A DNA stretch of 64,000 bases from the NCBI RefSeq assembly GCF_041734735.1, contig NC_134883.1:32771264-32835263 (forward strand). Direction: 5' to 3'. Within the stretch, counting starts at the first letter, position 1. Every line of letters begins with the position of its first letter. Both the position numbers and the translations under genes were made by a program. This stretch comes from Babylonia areolata (lineage: Eukaryota > Mollusca > Gastropoda > Neogastropoda > Buccinidae). Positions 1 through 11,659 of the stretch are shown one piece after another. The notes under the pieces are model-generated. The model searched no databases, was not told the DNA's origin, and saw only the letters and a program-made list of their open reading frames with translations.

Positions 1-372
1 TAAGAAAAATGCAGTTCTTTCCAGTCATCTTGTTTAAAACAATATTGCACCTCTGGTGTAGGCACAAAAAAAGAAAAGAAAAAAGAAGCCTAATTATATG
101 CAAACTGCATTTACTGTTATATTTATATTTTTTGTATTCTCTAAACTTGGCACTCTGACCCCTTATTCTGACACAACAACATGAGGAGTCATTATTATCA
201 TTTTTTGTTCAAACAGGAACTTCTTTTGCTAAGCATGGAATTTTTATTTATTTTGCAAACGTTTTGGTGCAGATAGTAAAAAAGGGAAATTACTCTGTAA
301 TTAATGCTAGGGGACTTAATTTATCACAAGTGAGTCTTGAAGGCCTTGCCTCTCTTGTTTTTTTTTGTTGGT
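1..372 (-). mobile_element. Non-autonomous fold-back element, partial copy
   Basis: The sequence matches the reverse complement of 20590-20980 over almost its whole length, including the TTGGCACT, AACTTCTTTTGCTAAGC and AAACGTTTTGGTGCAG blocks and the end CAAGTGAGTCTTGAAGGCCT. It has no coding capacity. The outer part lies beyond the left edge. Repeated CAAGTGAGTC motifs at element ends suggest a MITE-like DNA element, but the family is not identified. Confidence 0.6.
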
Positions 373-409
373 GTTGTTGCCTTGTTTACTACACCATTTC
401 CAAATCTGA

Positions 410-411
<2 letters not shown>

Positions 412-490
<79 letters not shown>
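412..490. repeat. (GT)n microsatellite
   Basis: About 39 uninterrupted GT units directly right of the partial fold-back element. Confidence 0.97.
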
Positions 491-492
<2 letters not shown>

Positions 493-734
493 CTGTTCGT
501 GATGGTGCATAGTCATCACTGCTGTTCATTCCGTTCTCCGTCATGGCTTACCAGTGTTGTTTTAAGGAAATGTCTGGGTTTGTTCCAGTGTACCTTTGAC
601 TTACCTGTGTGCTGGCTGAATCGGTAGCAAATGCAGCATTGACGTGGAGTTGTGTACCTTTTGTGTGGAGAGAATTTCCATTCTTTATTGTTTGTTAATC
701 ATTTTTTTCTCCTGCCCTCATTGTTTCTTCATTG

Positions 735-1148
735 CCAGTAGGAGGAAGGTGGCAGAATGGTTAAGACGCTCAGCTGCCAATACAGAGAGTCCGTGAGGGT
801 GTGGGTTCGAATCCCGCTCTCGCCCTTTCTCCTAAGTTTGACTGGAAAATCAAACTGAGCGTCTAGTCTTTCGGATGAGACGATAAACCGAGATCCCGTG
901 TGCAGCACGCACTTGGCGCACTGAAAAAGAATCCATGGCAACGAGAGTGTTGTCCTCTGGCGAAATTACGTAAAATGAAATCCACTTTCATAGGTACACA
1001 AATATGTAAGCATGCACTCAAGGCCTGACTAAGCGCGTTGGGTTATGCTGCTGGTCAGGCATCTGCTCAACAGATGTGGTGTAGCGTGTATGGATTTGTC
1101 CGAACGCAGTGACGCCTCCTTGAGAAAGTGAAACTGAAACTGAAACTG
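735..1148 (+). mobile_element. tRNA-derived SINE, apparently complete
   Basis: The head carries a tRNA-like box A (TGGCAGAATGG, 750-760) and box B (GGTTCGAATCC, 804-814). The body contains CGGATGAGACGATAAACCGA and a CAGCACGCACTTGGCGCAC block shared with copies at 27.3, 34.2 and 61.3 kb. The 3' tail differs from those copies and ends in (GAAACT)n at 1148. A tRNA gene was rejected because the body continues for about 330 bases. Between 1150 and 2660 only a poly-C rich stretch (near 1265-1380) and (CA)n at 1850-1973 are evident. Confidence 0.8.
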
Positions 1149-1847
1149 CCAGTAGTGTGCCTGTCTGCCCTTTTTCTTCTTTCAGTGATACGCTTCCAGT
1201 GTGAAGTCTGCGCTGTTTCGATGAGTCGGTGAATGCCTGTTTCAACCTCTCTTCTCTTCCCACCTACTCCCCTCCCCCTCCCCCTCCCAGTCCCTTTCTT
1301 CCTTGCCACTCCTCCACTGTCTTCTTCCCCACTCCCCCCTACCTCTCCCCCCCCCCCCACCCCTCTTCCACCTCCTCCTCCTCTCAGTGAAAGCCAGCGG
1401 ATGTGGTGGTCTTATCATGTGAACACAGCGCGTACCTTTGTCCTGTGCCTCCCTAAACACAACATTGTAAACCGTCTCAGACATTCTATCACCCAGACAC
1501 CACCCTTACGTGCTTGGCGAAACGTTAAACAGAGGTCAGTCGAGCAGTGCGAATCTGGGTAATTTACGGCCGCAACTTTGTGACTGTTTAGCCTTCTTGA
1601 AACGGTCGTGGAATTGATGAACCTGGAATGTATACTTTTCCCCAGACATTTGTCTGACCACCTTGTGGCCAAAGTACCATTGATCACGTGTGTTGTACAC
1701 AGTGCTGAGCTCAGCGCGGAAAGCCGGGCCCGCCTGTGTGGACATGTAACAACATTGACCTGTTGGTCCGCTAACTGACTGAAAGTATTTTTTTTTATTG
1801 GACAGATGCACAATTTCTAAAACTCACACCAGCACACTGACGCGCGT

Positions 1848-1849
<2 letters not shown>

Positions 1850-1906
<57 letters not shown>

Positions 1907-1942
1907 GCACATTCACACACAGGCACACGCACGCAAACACGG

Positions 1943-1973
<31 letters not shown>
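1850..1973. repeat. (CA)n microsatellites
   Basis: Two CA arrays separated by a degenerate CGCA/CACG segment. Confidence 0.95.
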
Positions 1974-1975
<2 letters not shown>

Positions 1976-2661
1976 GTGGATCAGTGTCCATGGTTGCTGC
2001 ATCATCACACCACTTCAGGAGATCGGGATGGAGGGTGTGAAAACAAACACACAACAAAACAGAACAACGTGACAGAAGGGTCTTTTTTCCCCTGTGACTC
2101 AGGCGCTGAGAAATTGTGCGCCGTGTGACCACATGTGACCCGTCACCGCTGTGTGGTGTGTTTGTTTCATCGTGGAATGAGGTCAGCAAAGCCGTCAGAA
2201 TTCATGAGTTAGCACCAGAACCCATCAGTATATGATCGGGATTGAAAGGCTATGGCGGTTTTGAATGAGAGCTAATTCGTGTTTGCACATTTCTTTGTCA
2301 TTGCTGCTGTGTGCGCGTGTCAAATAATTGGTACAAGAACAGGCCCGGCGCTTCCTTTCTTGAGGAAGTATCTGGGTTTGTTTCAACGTACCAGTTTTTT
2401 TTTGTTGTTGTTGTTTGTTGTTTTTTGGGTTGTTTTTTGTGTGCACCTTTGTGGTAGGTGAATCGGTAGCATAAGCAGCACTGACTTGAAGTTTTGTACC
2501 TTGTGAATGTAGACAGTTACCACTTTTTACAATTTGTAAAGACAGTCCTGAACGGATTGTCTGTCAGCACTGGTTTTGCTACAGTGCTCCGTGCACGGCT
2601 CGGGTATGGCTGGGGACAGGTGGCTGGGTGCTGGTGCTGGTGACATAACTGTGGTGACGGG

Positions 2662-2935
2662 CGCAATAGCTGAGTGGTTATAAGCGTTGGGTAAAGGGTG
2701 GAATTTTTTTCCGATCTCTCAGGTCAACATATGTGCAGACCTGCTAGCGCCTGATCCCCCTTTGTGTGTATACACGCACGCAGAAAATCAAATACGCACG
2801 TTAAAGATCCTGTAATCCATGTCAGTGTTCTGTGGGTTATGGTGACACGAAAATACTCAGCATGCATCAACCACGACAGAATCATCGGCAAGTCGATGTT
2901 GGTCGTGTAACGGAAAGAAGAAGTAGTGACAATGG
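2662..2935 (+). mobile_element. Second tRNA-like SINE family, truncated copy
   Basis: It starts GACGGGCGCAATAGC and has GAGTGGTTATAAGCGTTGG, but lacks the box B part. It then follows the body of the copy at 41.9 kb: GGTAAAGGGTGGA, TTTTTTCCGATCTC, TACGCACGTTAAAGATCCTG and CAGCATGCA. The internal loss of about 50 bases removes most of the tRNA head. Between 2940 and 3830 there is a (TG)/(CA)/(GA) complex at 3219-3452 and no recognised gene. Confidence 0.7.
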
Positions 2936-3218
2936 TAACGTTACACAAGACGGCTAGTTCTCTGTGAAAATGGTGCTGGAGTGAAATGAAAGGATGGGGG
3001 CCGATTATGCTGATAGGTGGCTGGGTGGGGATGGATGTGTGGGGATGGGTGATTGTGGTGTGAGTATGGGTGTCAAATTCAGAATTTTATTTCAAGATGG
3101 TAAATGGAATAATCAGCAACTGCTTTTTTTCATTTAAATCAAGCTATCTGGGGGAAAAAAGAAGAGAAAGTGAATCTGAAAATAAACATAGATCGACCTG
3201 AAATGCGTATATGACCCG

Positions 3219-3349
3219 TGGTGTGTGTGTGTGTTTGTGTGTGTGTGCGCGCGCGCGTGTGTGTGTGTGCGCGTGCGCTTATTGAAAGACGGCGAACGTT
3301 GTCTCTGATACCGTCCTTTGTAGCGCGCTCATGCGACGCATGACACAGA

Positions 3350-3407
<58 letters not shown>

Positions 3408-3418
3408 CTGACCGACAG

Positions 3419-3449
<31 letters not shown>

Positions 3450-3452
3450 ATG
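3219..3452. repeat. Compound TG/CA/GA microsatellite
   Basis: TG tract, CG-rich interruption, unique 60-base segment, then CA and GA arrays, the CA-GA pair being present twice. Confidence 0.9.
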
Positions 3453-3835
3453 GGGAACAGATTTATACTCGTATGTCATCAGATTTATGTTTTTATGCCG
3501 GCAAATCGTAATCGATATAATTACCGTTGTCTGTAGAGTGTGGAGAAAATGGTCCCATCGCCTGCAAACAATCACTTCACAGTCTGACATTGTCATAGGC
3601 GATGGTGCGTGGTGTGGTTTGTTGATTAATGTGCGCCGTGTGGCCCAGCACCTCCGTTTTCAGCACTCAGGGTTTCTGTCAGCGTTACCTCGCCCATACC
3701 TCATGGCCCAAAGACCTGCCCTGTGAGCACAGGAGGGAAGGGAGTCTCCGAGGATCCCACCCTCGGAGCAAGAGATTACAGCGTGCCTCATGATGGCATG
3801 ATGAACCAATCATAGGACACGTGGTATTTCAGTGA

Positions 3836-4440
3836 GTGAAACAGAAACACATGTCGCCCTGCCCCATCCTGATAGGAATGTTGGTCCGGGGCCGCAAATA
3901 TCAGCTAACCCTCATGTCTGAAGGCCGTCCCCCTATCCGCCACCTGGGGATCCTCCGGATTATGGATGGTCGCCCTGCTACTGAGTCCAAGTCTGGTCCA
4001 AGACGTTGCCAAAAGGAAAGGGGTAATCATGCAATGGGTGCCAGCCCCTTGCGGAATATCGGGCAACGAAGCAGCTGATCAGCTCGCCAAACTCGGAGCA
4101 AGAGGAAGTCAACCAGAAAACAGTGTCATCTTCGCAGGGAAGACACGTGAGGACAGTGCTGCAACCGAGAAGCAGGGGGATTCATATTACCTGCTTGAAC
4201 GCTAGCAACAGGTGGTGATCATGAAACTACGAACTGACCATTGCCGTATCAATTCCCACCTGTTCAGGAAAATACAGCTGCCCTGTCAACATGCACTGAA
4301 GAAGCTGAAATAGATGGTGTGAAAAAGGGTGTTGGCGGATGGCTGTGCCCACCAAGCGGCAGAGGCATGAGAGCAGGGATGCCGCAGTGGTGCAGAGAGC
4401 CAAACTCACATCCACAGACTGGGCCAGATTGCTGAAGCTG
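3836..4440 (+). mobile_element. LINE fragment with RNase H domain (I/Jockey-like)
   Basis: One frame reads WVPAPCGISGNEAADQLAKL, matching the WVP.HCGI.GNE.AD..AK motif of the RNase H domain at the C-terminal side of I-like non-LTR polymerases. Another frame just downstream reads KLRTDHCRINSHL, typical of the region after RNase H in such elements. Several frame changes (between about 3960, 4205 and 4300) and stops show that the copy is dead. The reverse transcriptase and endonuclease parts are absent upstream. Confidence 0.65.
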
Positions 4441-4705
4441 TGGATGTGGACAGTGTGGCAGGCCCCCCGGGGGTAAACACCGAGACTGGGGCCTGCATTC
4501 TGGACTGCTGCGACATGAACTGATAAGTTTGTCTCCACACTACATACGAGATAGCCTGGAGTTCCCTCTGATTCAACCCGGTATCCGCGGGCCCCGATGA
4601 GTCGTGCACAGACACATTTCCCACAGAGGAATCGCTGCGAACAGAGTCCGAATGATCCTGCGAACCCATTTGTGAACGATTAAAGGTGGCATCGCAATTA
4701 TCCAT
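4406..4705 (-). other. Unidentified 99-codon open frame
   Basis: An ATG at 4705-4703 opens 99 residues (MDNCDATFNRSQMGSQ...) that are rich in Ser, Asp and Gln and include QRELQAISYVVWRQTYQFMS. The frame stays open a further 41 codons upstream without an ATG. A TATA-like sequence (CTTATATATTG on the minus strand) lies about 65 bases before the ATG. I do not recognise the family. It abuts the LINE fragment on the opposite strand and may be part of another mobile element or a chance frame. Confidence 0.25.
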
Positions 4706-5094
4706 GATGGCGTCGCAGAACTTTATCGAGCATTGCAAGATGCGACGAAACCGACGATGTTGGCTCAATATATAAGGGGCTGCAAGGGATGCTGGGAGGC
4801 CGGATAGCCAATGCCACAGGCTGGACACTGACCACTGGCCCCCCTCGCGAAGTGTTCCCTTTTTATAAAAATCTCAGCAGAAGAGAGAGTATTGCAAATA
4901 TCTATGCGTGTAAGCCATAGCACTGTCATGGTGCAGAAATTCATTCTCGGCTGGACGATGATATTTTAAGTGACACCCCTTCCTATGCCCGTCCTTTCAC
5001 GCATTTCCTCCTCCTACCTGTTCGTTGTTTTAGTCTCTACCTGTCTCTCCCTCTCTCTCTTTCCTTCCCTTTGTTTGCTTTTCATATGTTGACG

Positions 5095-5215
5095 TTGTTC
5101 TGTGTTCTTTAGAATGGATGTTAACACGAAGTCTCCCCCCACCCCCACCCCCACCCCTATTGTCAAAGGCAGAAAGGCCTAAACAATAAACCATTCAGAC
5201 ATCAGACTTCTCACT
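5095..5215 (+). mobile_element. Possible retrotransposon 3' tail
   Basis: A CCCCCACC-rich run is followed by GGCAGAAAGGCC, AATAAA and CCATTCAGACATCAGAC. It has the look of a polyadenylated non-LTR 3' end and lies 650 bases right of the RNase H fragment in the same orientation. The remainder of 4830-6120 is pyrimidine-rich and CA-rich simple sequence. Confidence 0.35.
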
Positions 5216-5537
5216 CTCTGTGTCTCTGTCTCTGTCTGTCTGCCTGTCTCTCTCTCTCTCTCTCTCCCTCCTGTCTCTTGATGTTTTCATCTATCTGCCT
5301 GTATCTCTCTGCTGTCTTTACCTTTCACGTTGACAAGCACTGTCTGCTCGTTTTGTCTGCAGGGCAGTTCACGATCTCTTTACAAGGCCTGTCCTGCGAG
5401 TTTCCTTGGCCATGTTCATTTCCTGGTGTAGATTGTTTTCTATCGACAGGTTTGTTGTGTGTTATTTTCACTTGCTCAGTTTTGAATTGCAACGTCGATC
5501 CTTTCGAAGGGGGCTAGAAAAACAGAGGCGTGCGCAC

Positions 5538-5687
5538 ACACACAAACAAACAAACATACAAGTGCGCGCGCGCATGTGCACACACATAAATCAACACGCG
5601 CGCACATAGGTCAACATTGTGTAGGCACACGCGCGCACGAAAACACACACACCCATAGAAACGGAACAAACACACACACACACACAG

Positions 5688-5746
<59 letters not shown>

Positions 5747-5840
5747 TATCCACTACTTTACTCCTTTCCGTCTAAAAACACTTATAGTGAATAGACGTTA
5801 AACTGAAGAAAACACACACACACACACACACACAAACAAA
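5538..5840. repeat. CA-rich microsatellite complex
   Basis: CA/CG arrays with (CA)n cores near 5692-5744 and 5812-5834. Confidence 0.9.
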
Positions 5841-6120
5841 CAATCCCCACTCGTTTTTCTACCCTACCCGTTGTTACTGATTTCAGTGTCTGAACCGCAT
5901 AGATAATTCCCTATCACGGCCATATTTTTTCCTCATATTTGTTATTGTTGCTGTTGTGTGTTTCTGTGGATATGAGCGCGTTCTGTCCCTGTCGCCTTGC
6001 TGTGAAGTGGGCAGTCAGCATTTTCACAGTTGTTATTCTCCTTCCTGCTTTCTTCGTGACTTTATTATTTCTGCTTGTTTGTTGGGTATTCAGTTCAGTT
6101 TCATTTACGTTTGTGTGTTG

Positions 6121-6121
<1 letters not shown>

Positions 6122-6161
<40 letters not shown>

Positions 6162-6466
6162 TGTCTTTTTATTCGTTTGTCGTGGTTCTAGGATGGCTTT
6201 GGAACTGTTTTGTTAAATAAAAAAAAAAAGTCCAGTTTCCAGTAGACATTCTGCGAAACTATAATTTTTATCCATTTTTTTTTCTTTCCCGTTTTCTTTC
6301 TGCATTTCTCTTCAGCTATCTCCGATGTGCTATCTCTCTCCTGAGTTATTGTTTTTTAACTGTATTTTTCAAAATACTATTTTATCTTTATCGGTCCCGT
6401 GGTCAGTGCCGTTTTCACCGACTGTCATGAATTTATTGAAAATGCGTTCAGGACCGAATGTCAGAA

Positions 6467-6508
<42 letters not shown>

Positions 6509-6535
6509 GTGTGTGTGTTGTGTGTGTGTGTGTGT
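6122..6535. repeat. (TC)n, then (TA)n(TG)n microsatellites
   Basis: A TC run at 6124-6155 and a TA array grading into TG at 6467-6535. The sequence between is unassigned. Confidence 0.9.
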
Positions 6536-6774
6536 AATTATGTAATTATATTTTGAAAAGAGTTTGTGATGTCTCATTTCCTACTGCGTTTATTTTTGCG
6601 TGTATGTTTCCAGCGCTCTGGACCTGTTTGCTGCTTTTTGATCCTTGATGTCCCCCAAACCCCTTACCTGATGAACTGCGCTGAATGGACAGACCCTTTG
6701 TCATGTCCATGGCTTGTTGGCAACCAGATAATTAAGGCCTTTATGTTGATCTTCCCGCACTTCCTTTGTTTTTG

Positions 6775-7145
6775 ACATTGACAGTGCTTTCAGCCCTCAA
6801 AGCGCCCTGTGCGGTCGGCCATTAGCAACAATGATTTATTAAATTGATAAATGAATAGATGAAAATAAACAAAATAAAATCTAACAAATAACTAATAATA
6901 ATAATCCTGATCATAATGGATCCGGTGTGCTATTATAACTAAATAAATGAAATTAAACAAAATAAAATCTAAAAATAACTAACTTAATGAATAAAAACTA
7001 ATAATAATCCTGAGCACAATGCATGCCGGTGTGCTATTATGGCCGTAGACGTTTTAGCTCTTCTGTCGACAACTGGCCCCTTGCGGTCGGCTGGTCTTGT
7101 TAGCAATTGGATTCGATCTGTGTTTGTGACAGCCCGGGTAATATT
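6775..7145 (+). mobile_element. Retrotransposon 3' tail debris
   Basis: TTTCAGCCCTCAAAGCGCCC followed by GGTCGGCCATTAGCAACA and a TTTATTAAATTGATAAATGA tail resembles a non-LTR 3' end with a short tandem terminator. The GGTCGGC and TTAGCAA blocks recur near 7085-7110. An A-rich direct duplication (AATAAAATCTAA and CTAATAATAATCCTGA) lies at 6875-7015. Confidence 0.4.
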
Positions 7146-7439
7146 TACAGGCTACAAGTACCAGGTTCTCTATCCCTCCCTGTCTCCTCACTTTCTCTTT
7201 CTGTCTGTCTCCTCTCCCATTACCCTCTCTGTCTCCCTCTGTCTCTTCTCTCCATCATCCACGCCTTTATAGTGACGTAATTAACACACTCCTCACCTCC
7301 CTTCAACCATGCGTAGCCATACACTGGCTTCTCTGCCGCAGCCTCAGGTACTAGGTAGCCACATGTACTAGGCAGCTAGTCGTCGCTGCTAGGTCACTTT
7401 CCTGCTCTCTTTCCCACATCTTCTCTCTCTCTCTCTCTC

Positions 7440-7650
7440 TGTTTGACCGTTTTGGACTCGCTATTTATATTTACAAATCCTTGAAAAGACTAAACATTAT
7501 GACGGCATAATCTTTTATTTTCCTGATGTATTATGTTTATGATATAATTGTGGTAACAGTTATAATTCCAGTATTTGTACTCATGTCACACCCCTTCAGT
7601 GAGGGGCTTTAGCCTTTATTTGAATAAAACCGTTCGTTCGTTCGTTCTCT
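7440..7650 (+). mobile_element. Retrotransposon 3' end with (GTTC)n tail
   Basis: CACACCCCTTCAGTGAGGGG, GCTTTAGCC, TTTGAATAAAACC and a (GTTC)n terminator form a typical non-LTR 3' end. It is 5' truncated and non-coding here. The (TC)n tracts at 7422-7440 and 7645-7740 flank it. Confidence 0.5.
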
Positions 7651-7987
7651 CTCTCTCCTGCTTCTCTCCTGTCTGTCTCTCTGCCTCCTCGGCTTCTCTC
7701 TCATTCCCACCCCTATCCTCTCTCTCTCTCTCTCCCTCTTTCTCAGTCATCGTTGACAAAAACAAAACACACATTCCCTAGAGAGTGTTTAGAATTTAAT
7801 CATTTTAATGGAACCGAACTCAACAGATAACATGACATGTATGTATTAACAAAGACCAATGAAATAAATAAACAAACAAACAAACCATGGCACACAAATA
7901 AAATGCATTAAAAAATGAAAGAGGAGACAATGGATCCATTGTGTTAGGGCATGTCAACTGTCACGTGACTTGACAACACCATGTAAA

Positions 7988-8195
7988 GTCGGAAGTGGGG
8001 GGGTAGGAGGTTGGGGGGGGGAGGTGCAGGGGGAGGAAGGAGGTAGGGGCAGGAAAGATAAATCAGTCGGGGAGGTGGGTAGGGTTGTGATCGTCCATAC
8101 AGAAATCGGGTTCAGAGACATTGGTGTCCGTTTCATTTTGTATATCATTGCACAGTATCCCAGGATATGGGGTGGGGCGGGGAGAGAGAGGGAGG

Positions 8196-8232
<37 letters not shown>

Positions 8233-8235
8233 AGG
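7988..8235. repeat. G-rich and GA-rich tract
   Basis: Runs of 5-9 G between 7997 and 8035, then a GGGGCGGGGAGAGAG purine tract into (GA)n at 8180-8231. It is a G-quadruplex or triplex candidate. A second G-run cluster is at 8552-8585, followed by a perfect CRE (TGACGTCA) near 8591. From 8700 to 9800 nothing is recognised. Confidence 0.7.
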
Positions 8236-9825
8236 CAGACAGACGGACACAGAGGAGGACAGAAACAAAGAGAAAATTGTATTGTTGTATTATCAATCAG
8301 TCCATGATGATGCACGCATAGTGGAAAGTGAGCTACTATCTTTACTTTTGTTATAAATGAATTCGCTTCTATATTCTTTTTATTTACAAAAATATAACTG
8401 TATGAATGAATGAATAAATAGATACATAATAAATACATAAATAAATAAATCGTTAGAAAAAGAACTAACCGTATGGACAGACTAATTCAGTTTCTTGGGA
8501 GGGAGAAAGGTTGACTAGTTGTTTGCACGTGACTCGCGTACCTGTACCATTGGGGGTGGAGGTGTAGGGGTGGGGGGGGGGAGGGAACACTGACGTCACA
8601 GTAAGAGGGTGGAAGGTAGGCATCAGGATAGATAGGGCGTTTGATACATGGATGTTGGGGTCATTGAGATGGTAGCACTGTGAACAACGGAGGAACAAAA
8701 CACACAATAAACACTTAGCATGCTACATTATGTGATTTGACGACGCTTTGGGGCGGAAATCGATGAATGGTCTGAGTAGCATTTACTATCAGCTGTGTCT
8801 TTGAAAATATCCATGTAAACGCCGTTCCGGTCTACTTTGTCTGGTACTATGATACACAGGAATCGGATGATTTTAGGTGCAATTCTGGCACAACCACAAG
8901 CTTGAGATGTTGGGAAAAGGGTGTGGGGTTTTTTTGTTTTTTTTTTTTCGTTAGCATGCAGGTGTTAAGATTTTCTGCCTTTCGCAATCAGGCCGAGTTT
9001 GATGCGACTTCCATTTCTATGTGACATAAAACTCGTATTTTATTTTTTTATTTTTTTCTAAAAGCTAATTAACTTACTTCAGCATGTTGAATTGCCTTGT
9101 TAATGTTTTGCTTTCTTTCGTTCCTTTATTTTATTTTATATTTGTACGCTTGACTCCCTCTTCAGCTGATTACTCTCGGAATCAAGAACATAGTTCACTT
9201 CTTTCCTTTGCACAGTCATTGTGAGTTGTTTTTTCTTTCGAAATACTAATGACCAATTTCTGTTCTTTACCGCAGTGGTGAATTCGACTAGTGTTCGTTT
9301 CGTTATCATGAAAGGGATGAAATATTATGGAACACGATAATTTGAACTCCAACAATAATTATTATCGTTGGTAATTAAGACAGTAATAAGAATTAAGTAT
9401 AAAAATGAATAATAAGAATTAATTCGTAAACTAAGATTTTCTTGGTAAAGAAGCGAACAAAACTGTCTGGTTTGTTCTGCGAATGAAAGGAATTAGGCAT
9501 CAAATCTTTGACCACATCCGAGTTTTGATAACTTCCTCTGCAATGGGTTTGAGTTACATACGGTTACGTTACTTCATGCTACGTTGCGTTATGTTAGCTG
9601 TTGTCCGACAAAACGACACGCTGCCTGACTAGGCAAGGTGTAGCTGTGTAGCAGGCCAGTGGGAACGATAGTCGGTTCAGTTCGTTGTATCAAAACCCTG
9701 TTTTGGACATTCGGTGCAAAGACGGTGGGATAGCGTTCACCTAAATTGTCTTAACAGTGCGGGTTGGAGGGGGTAGTGGTTGGCAAGGGGACTGGTTACT
9801 GGTATAATATTATGTATGCGTGTTT

Positions 9826-10231
9826 ACTGGTGTGTGTGTGAGAGAGAGAGAGACAGAGTGTGTGTTGGTGAGTGTGTGTGTGTGTGTGTGAGTGTGTGTG
9901 TGTGTGTGTAAGTTTGTATGTGTGTGTTTGTGTGTGTGTAAAGGGGTAGAGAGAGAGAGAGAGTGAATGGGCAGACAGATAAATACTGTGAGAATCTAAT
10001 GCAGGAGAGGAACAGGAAAGGTCTAGCGTGGCCACGGGGAAGTTGCGAAGAAAGACAAAAAGCCGTAAGTCGTGAAAGGCTGCCGAATAACTTGCAACAA
10101 TCGTAGACTGCTTGAAGTGAAGAGATGGCAGTGAGCTTTATAGATGCGCCAAGATGATTACAGAGCGTCTATCAAATATTGTCAAGTGCCATAGGGATCT
10201 TTCTGTTCAACGAGGTTAAGCAGAAATGTTA

Positions 10232-10277
<46 letters not shown>

Positions 10278-10310
10278 CGTGCGTGCGTGTGCGCGCGCGT
10301 GTGTGTAGCA

Positions 10311-10368
<58 letters not shown>

Positions 10369-10970
10369 TGTGTGTGTGAGAGAGAAAGAGAGGCACGTCC
10401 ATCCTATCGATTCTTTCAGTGGACACAAGCGCTGTAGGATCCAATGTTGCTGACATGAATAAATGAACAGTGCTGGGGAATAATAACAGGGAGTGTCATG
10501 GAAATCAATCAAAATAAACTTCGTTACAAACGTGTTCATGTAAGAAACCATCTCCAGGAATTGTAAAACAACGTTCATCAATATTCCATACACCTTACAA
10601 ATATATACAACAAAAAAGTCAACAAAAAAACAAATCAATTGTTCTACACAAGAAACGGAGAGTTCTACAAGGTAGACTGAACAAGAACGTGAAGGAAAGA
10701 TTTTCAACAAGCATGGTCATTTCAAACGATTTGTTCTTATAAAAACACGTCTACAATGAAAGAAGCTTGTAAGAGAACACAGGGGAAGTTGGGGGTTAAA
10801 CGCATCACGTTGTCTGATCCAACTAACACAAGGAGTCAACGTATCCAGCGACAGTGGTTTCCAGCAGTACAGAGTAAAATGTCTATATACCTCTGCCCGC
10901 AGAATGAGTCACCTTGCACCCTGAAAGAATATTCAGTTATTCTGTGTGTGTGTGTGTGTGTGTGTGTGCA
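9826..10970. repeat. TG microsatellite clusters
   Basis: TG/GA arrays at 9826-9962, TG arrays with a CG-rich interruption at 10228-10385, and a shorter TG run at 10943-10970. The unique sequence between has no coding signature. Confidence 0.9.
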
Positions 10971-11309
10971 CGCGCGCGTTCACATATTCAATTATTCTAC
11001 TAATGTATGTGTATGTATACACGCATTCAAGTTTCTTTTCAATCTGGTAGTTCTCAATATTTCCAGACGTCGAGTTACGTCCAGAGAGAGATTTTACATG
11101 TCCTGTTCTACTACCCGAGTTATCAGTCTATGGTCTTATTGTTCTGTTCTAACATGTCTCTGCGGTCAGTTGGAAAGTGTTTGGCTTGCACATAATTTCA
11201 TTACTTTTGAATGTACTTGTGCCTAATTTTCTTTCCCGGGTGGTTTTCCCTGGCCCTACGGGATCGATATGTAGTTTATCAGCCGTGCTATGGCCGTACA
11301 AAGATAGTT

Positions 11310-11425
11310 CATTAAATTGACTGTGACTAGATATAATTCTGACCGTGACAAGATATAATTCTGCGTGACTAGATATAATTCTGACCGTGACCAGACAGAA
11401 TTTTGACTTTGACTGTGACTAGATA
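11310..11425. repeat. Short tandem repeat of about 20-25 bases
   Basis: GTGACTAGATATAATTCTGA and close variants recur four to five times, with loss of one half-unit and a final variant ending in AGATAGAAATTG. Confidence 0.7.
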
Positions 11426-11594
11426 GAAATTGTAAATCCCCAGAGCATACTGACAGTAAAAGTTCCATTGGAGTTTACAAACATACGTTGCTAGTATAAA
11501 CTGTAGATATTGTCATCGCTGTATAGGACACAGCAACTTTGGAATGCTAGTATTTTGTTCTTCCTCTAGTCCTCCTTAAGATACGCCTCTAGAT

Positions 11595-11655
11595 TTCAGT
11601 TTCAGATTCTCCAAGAAGCGTCACTGCGTTCGGACAAATATGCGTCTAATGTAGG
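11595..11655 (-). mobile_element. Fragment of the SINE 3' tail
   Basis: GCGTCACTGCGTTCGGACAA with a flanking TTTCAGTTTCAG is the reverse complement of the tail at 1100-1148. Only about 60 bases remain. Confidence 0.65.
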
Positions 11656-11659
11656 GTGA

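Noticed and set aside
750-820. tRNA gene
   Set aside because: Good A and B boxes, but the sequence continues into a repeated SINE body with other copies in the window, and no convincing complete cloverleaf was drawn.
1265-1385. Proline-rich small protein
   Set aside because: Arises from C-rich low-complexity DNA (CCTCCCCCT repeats).
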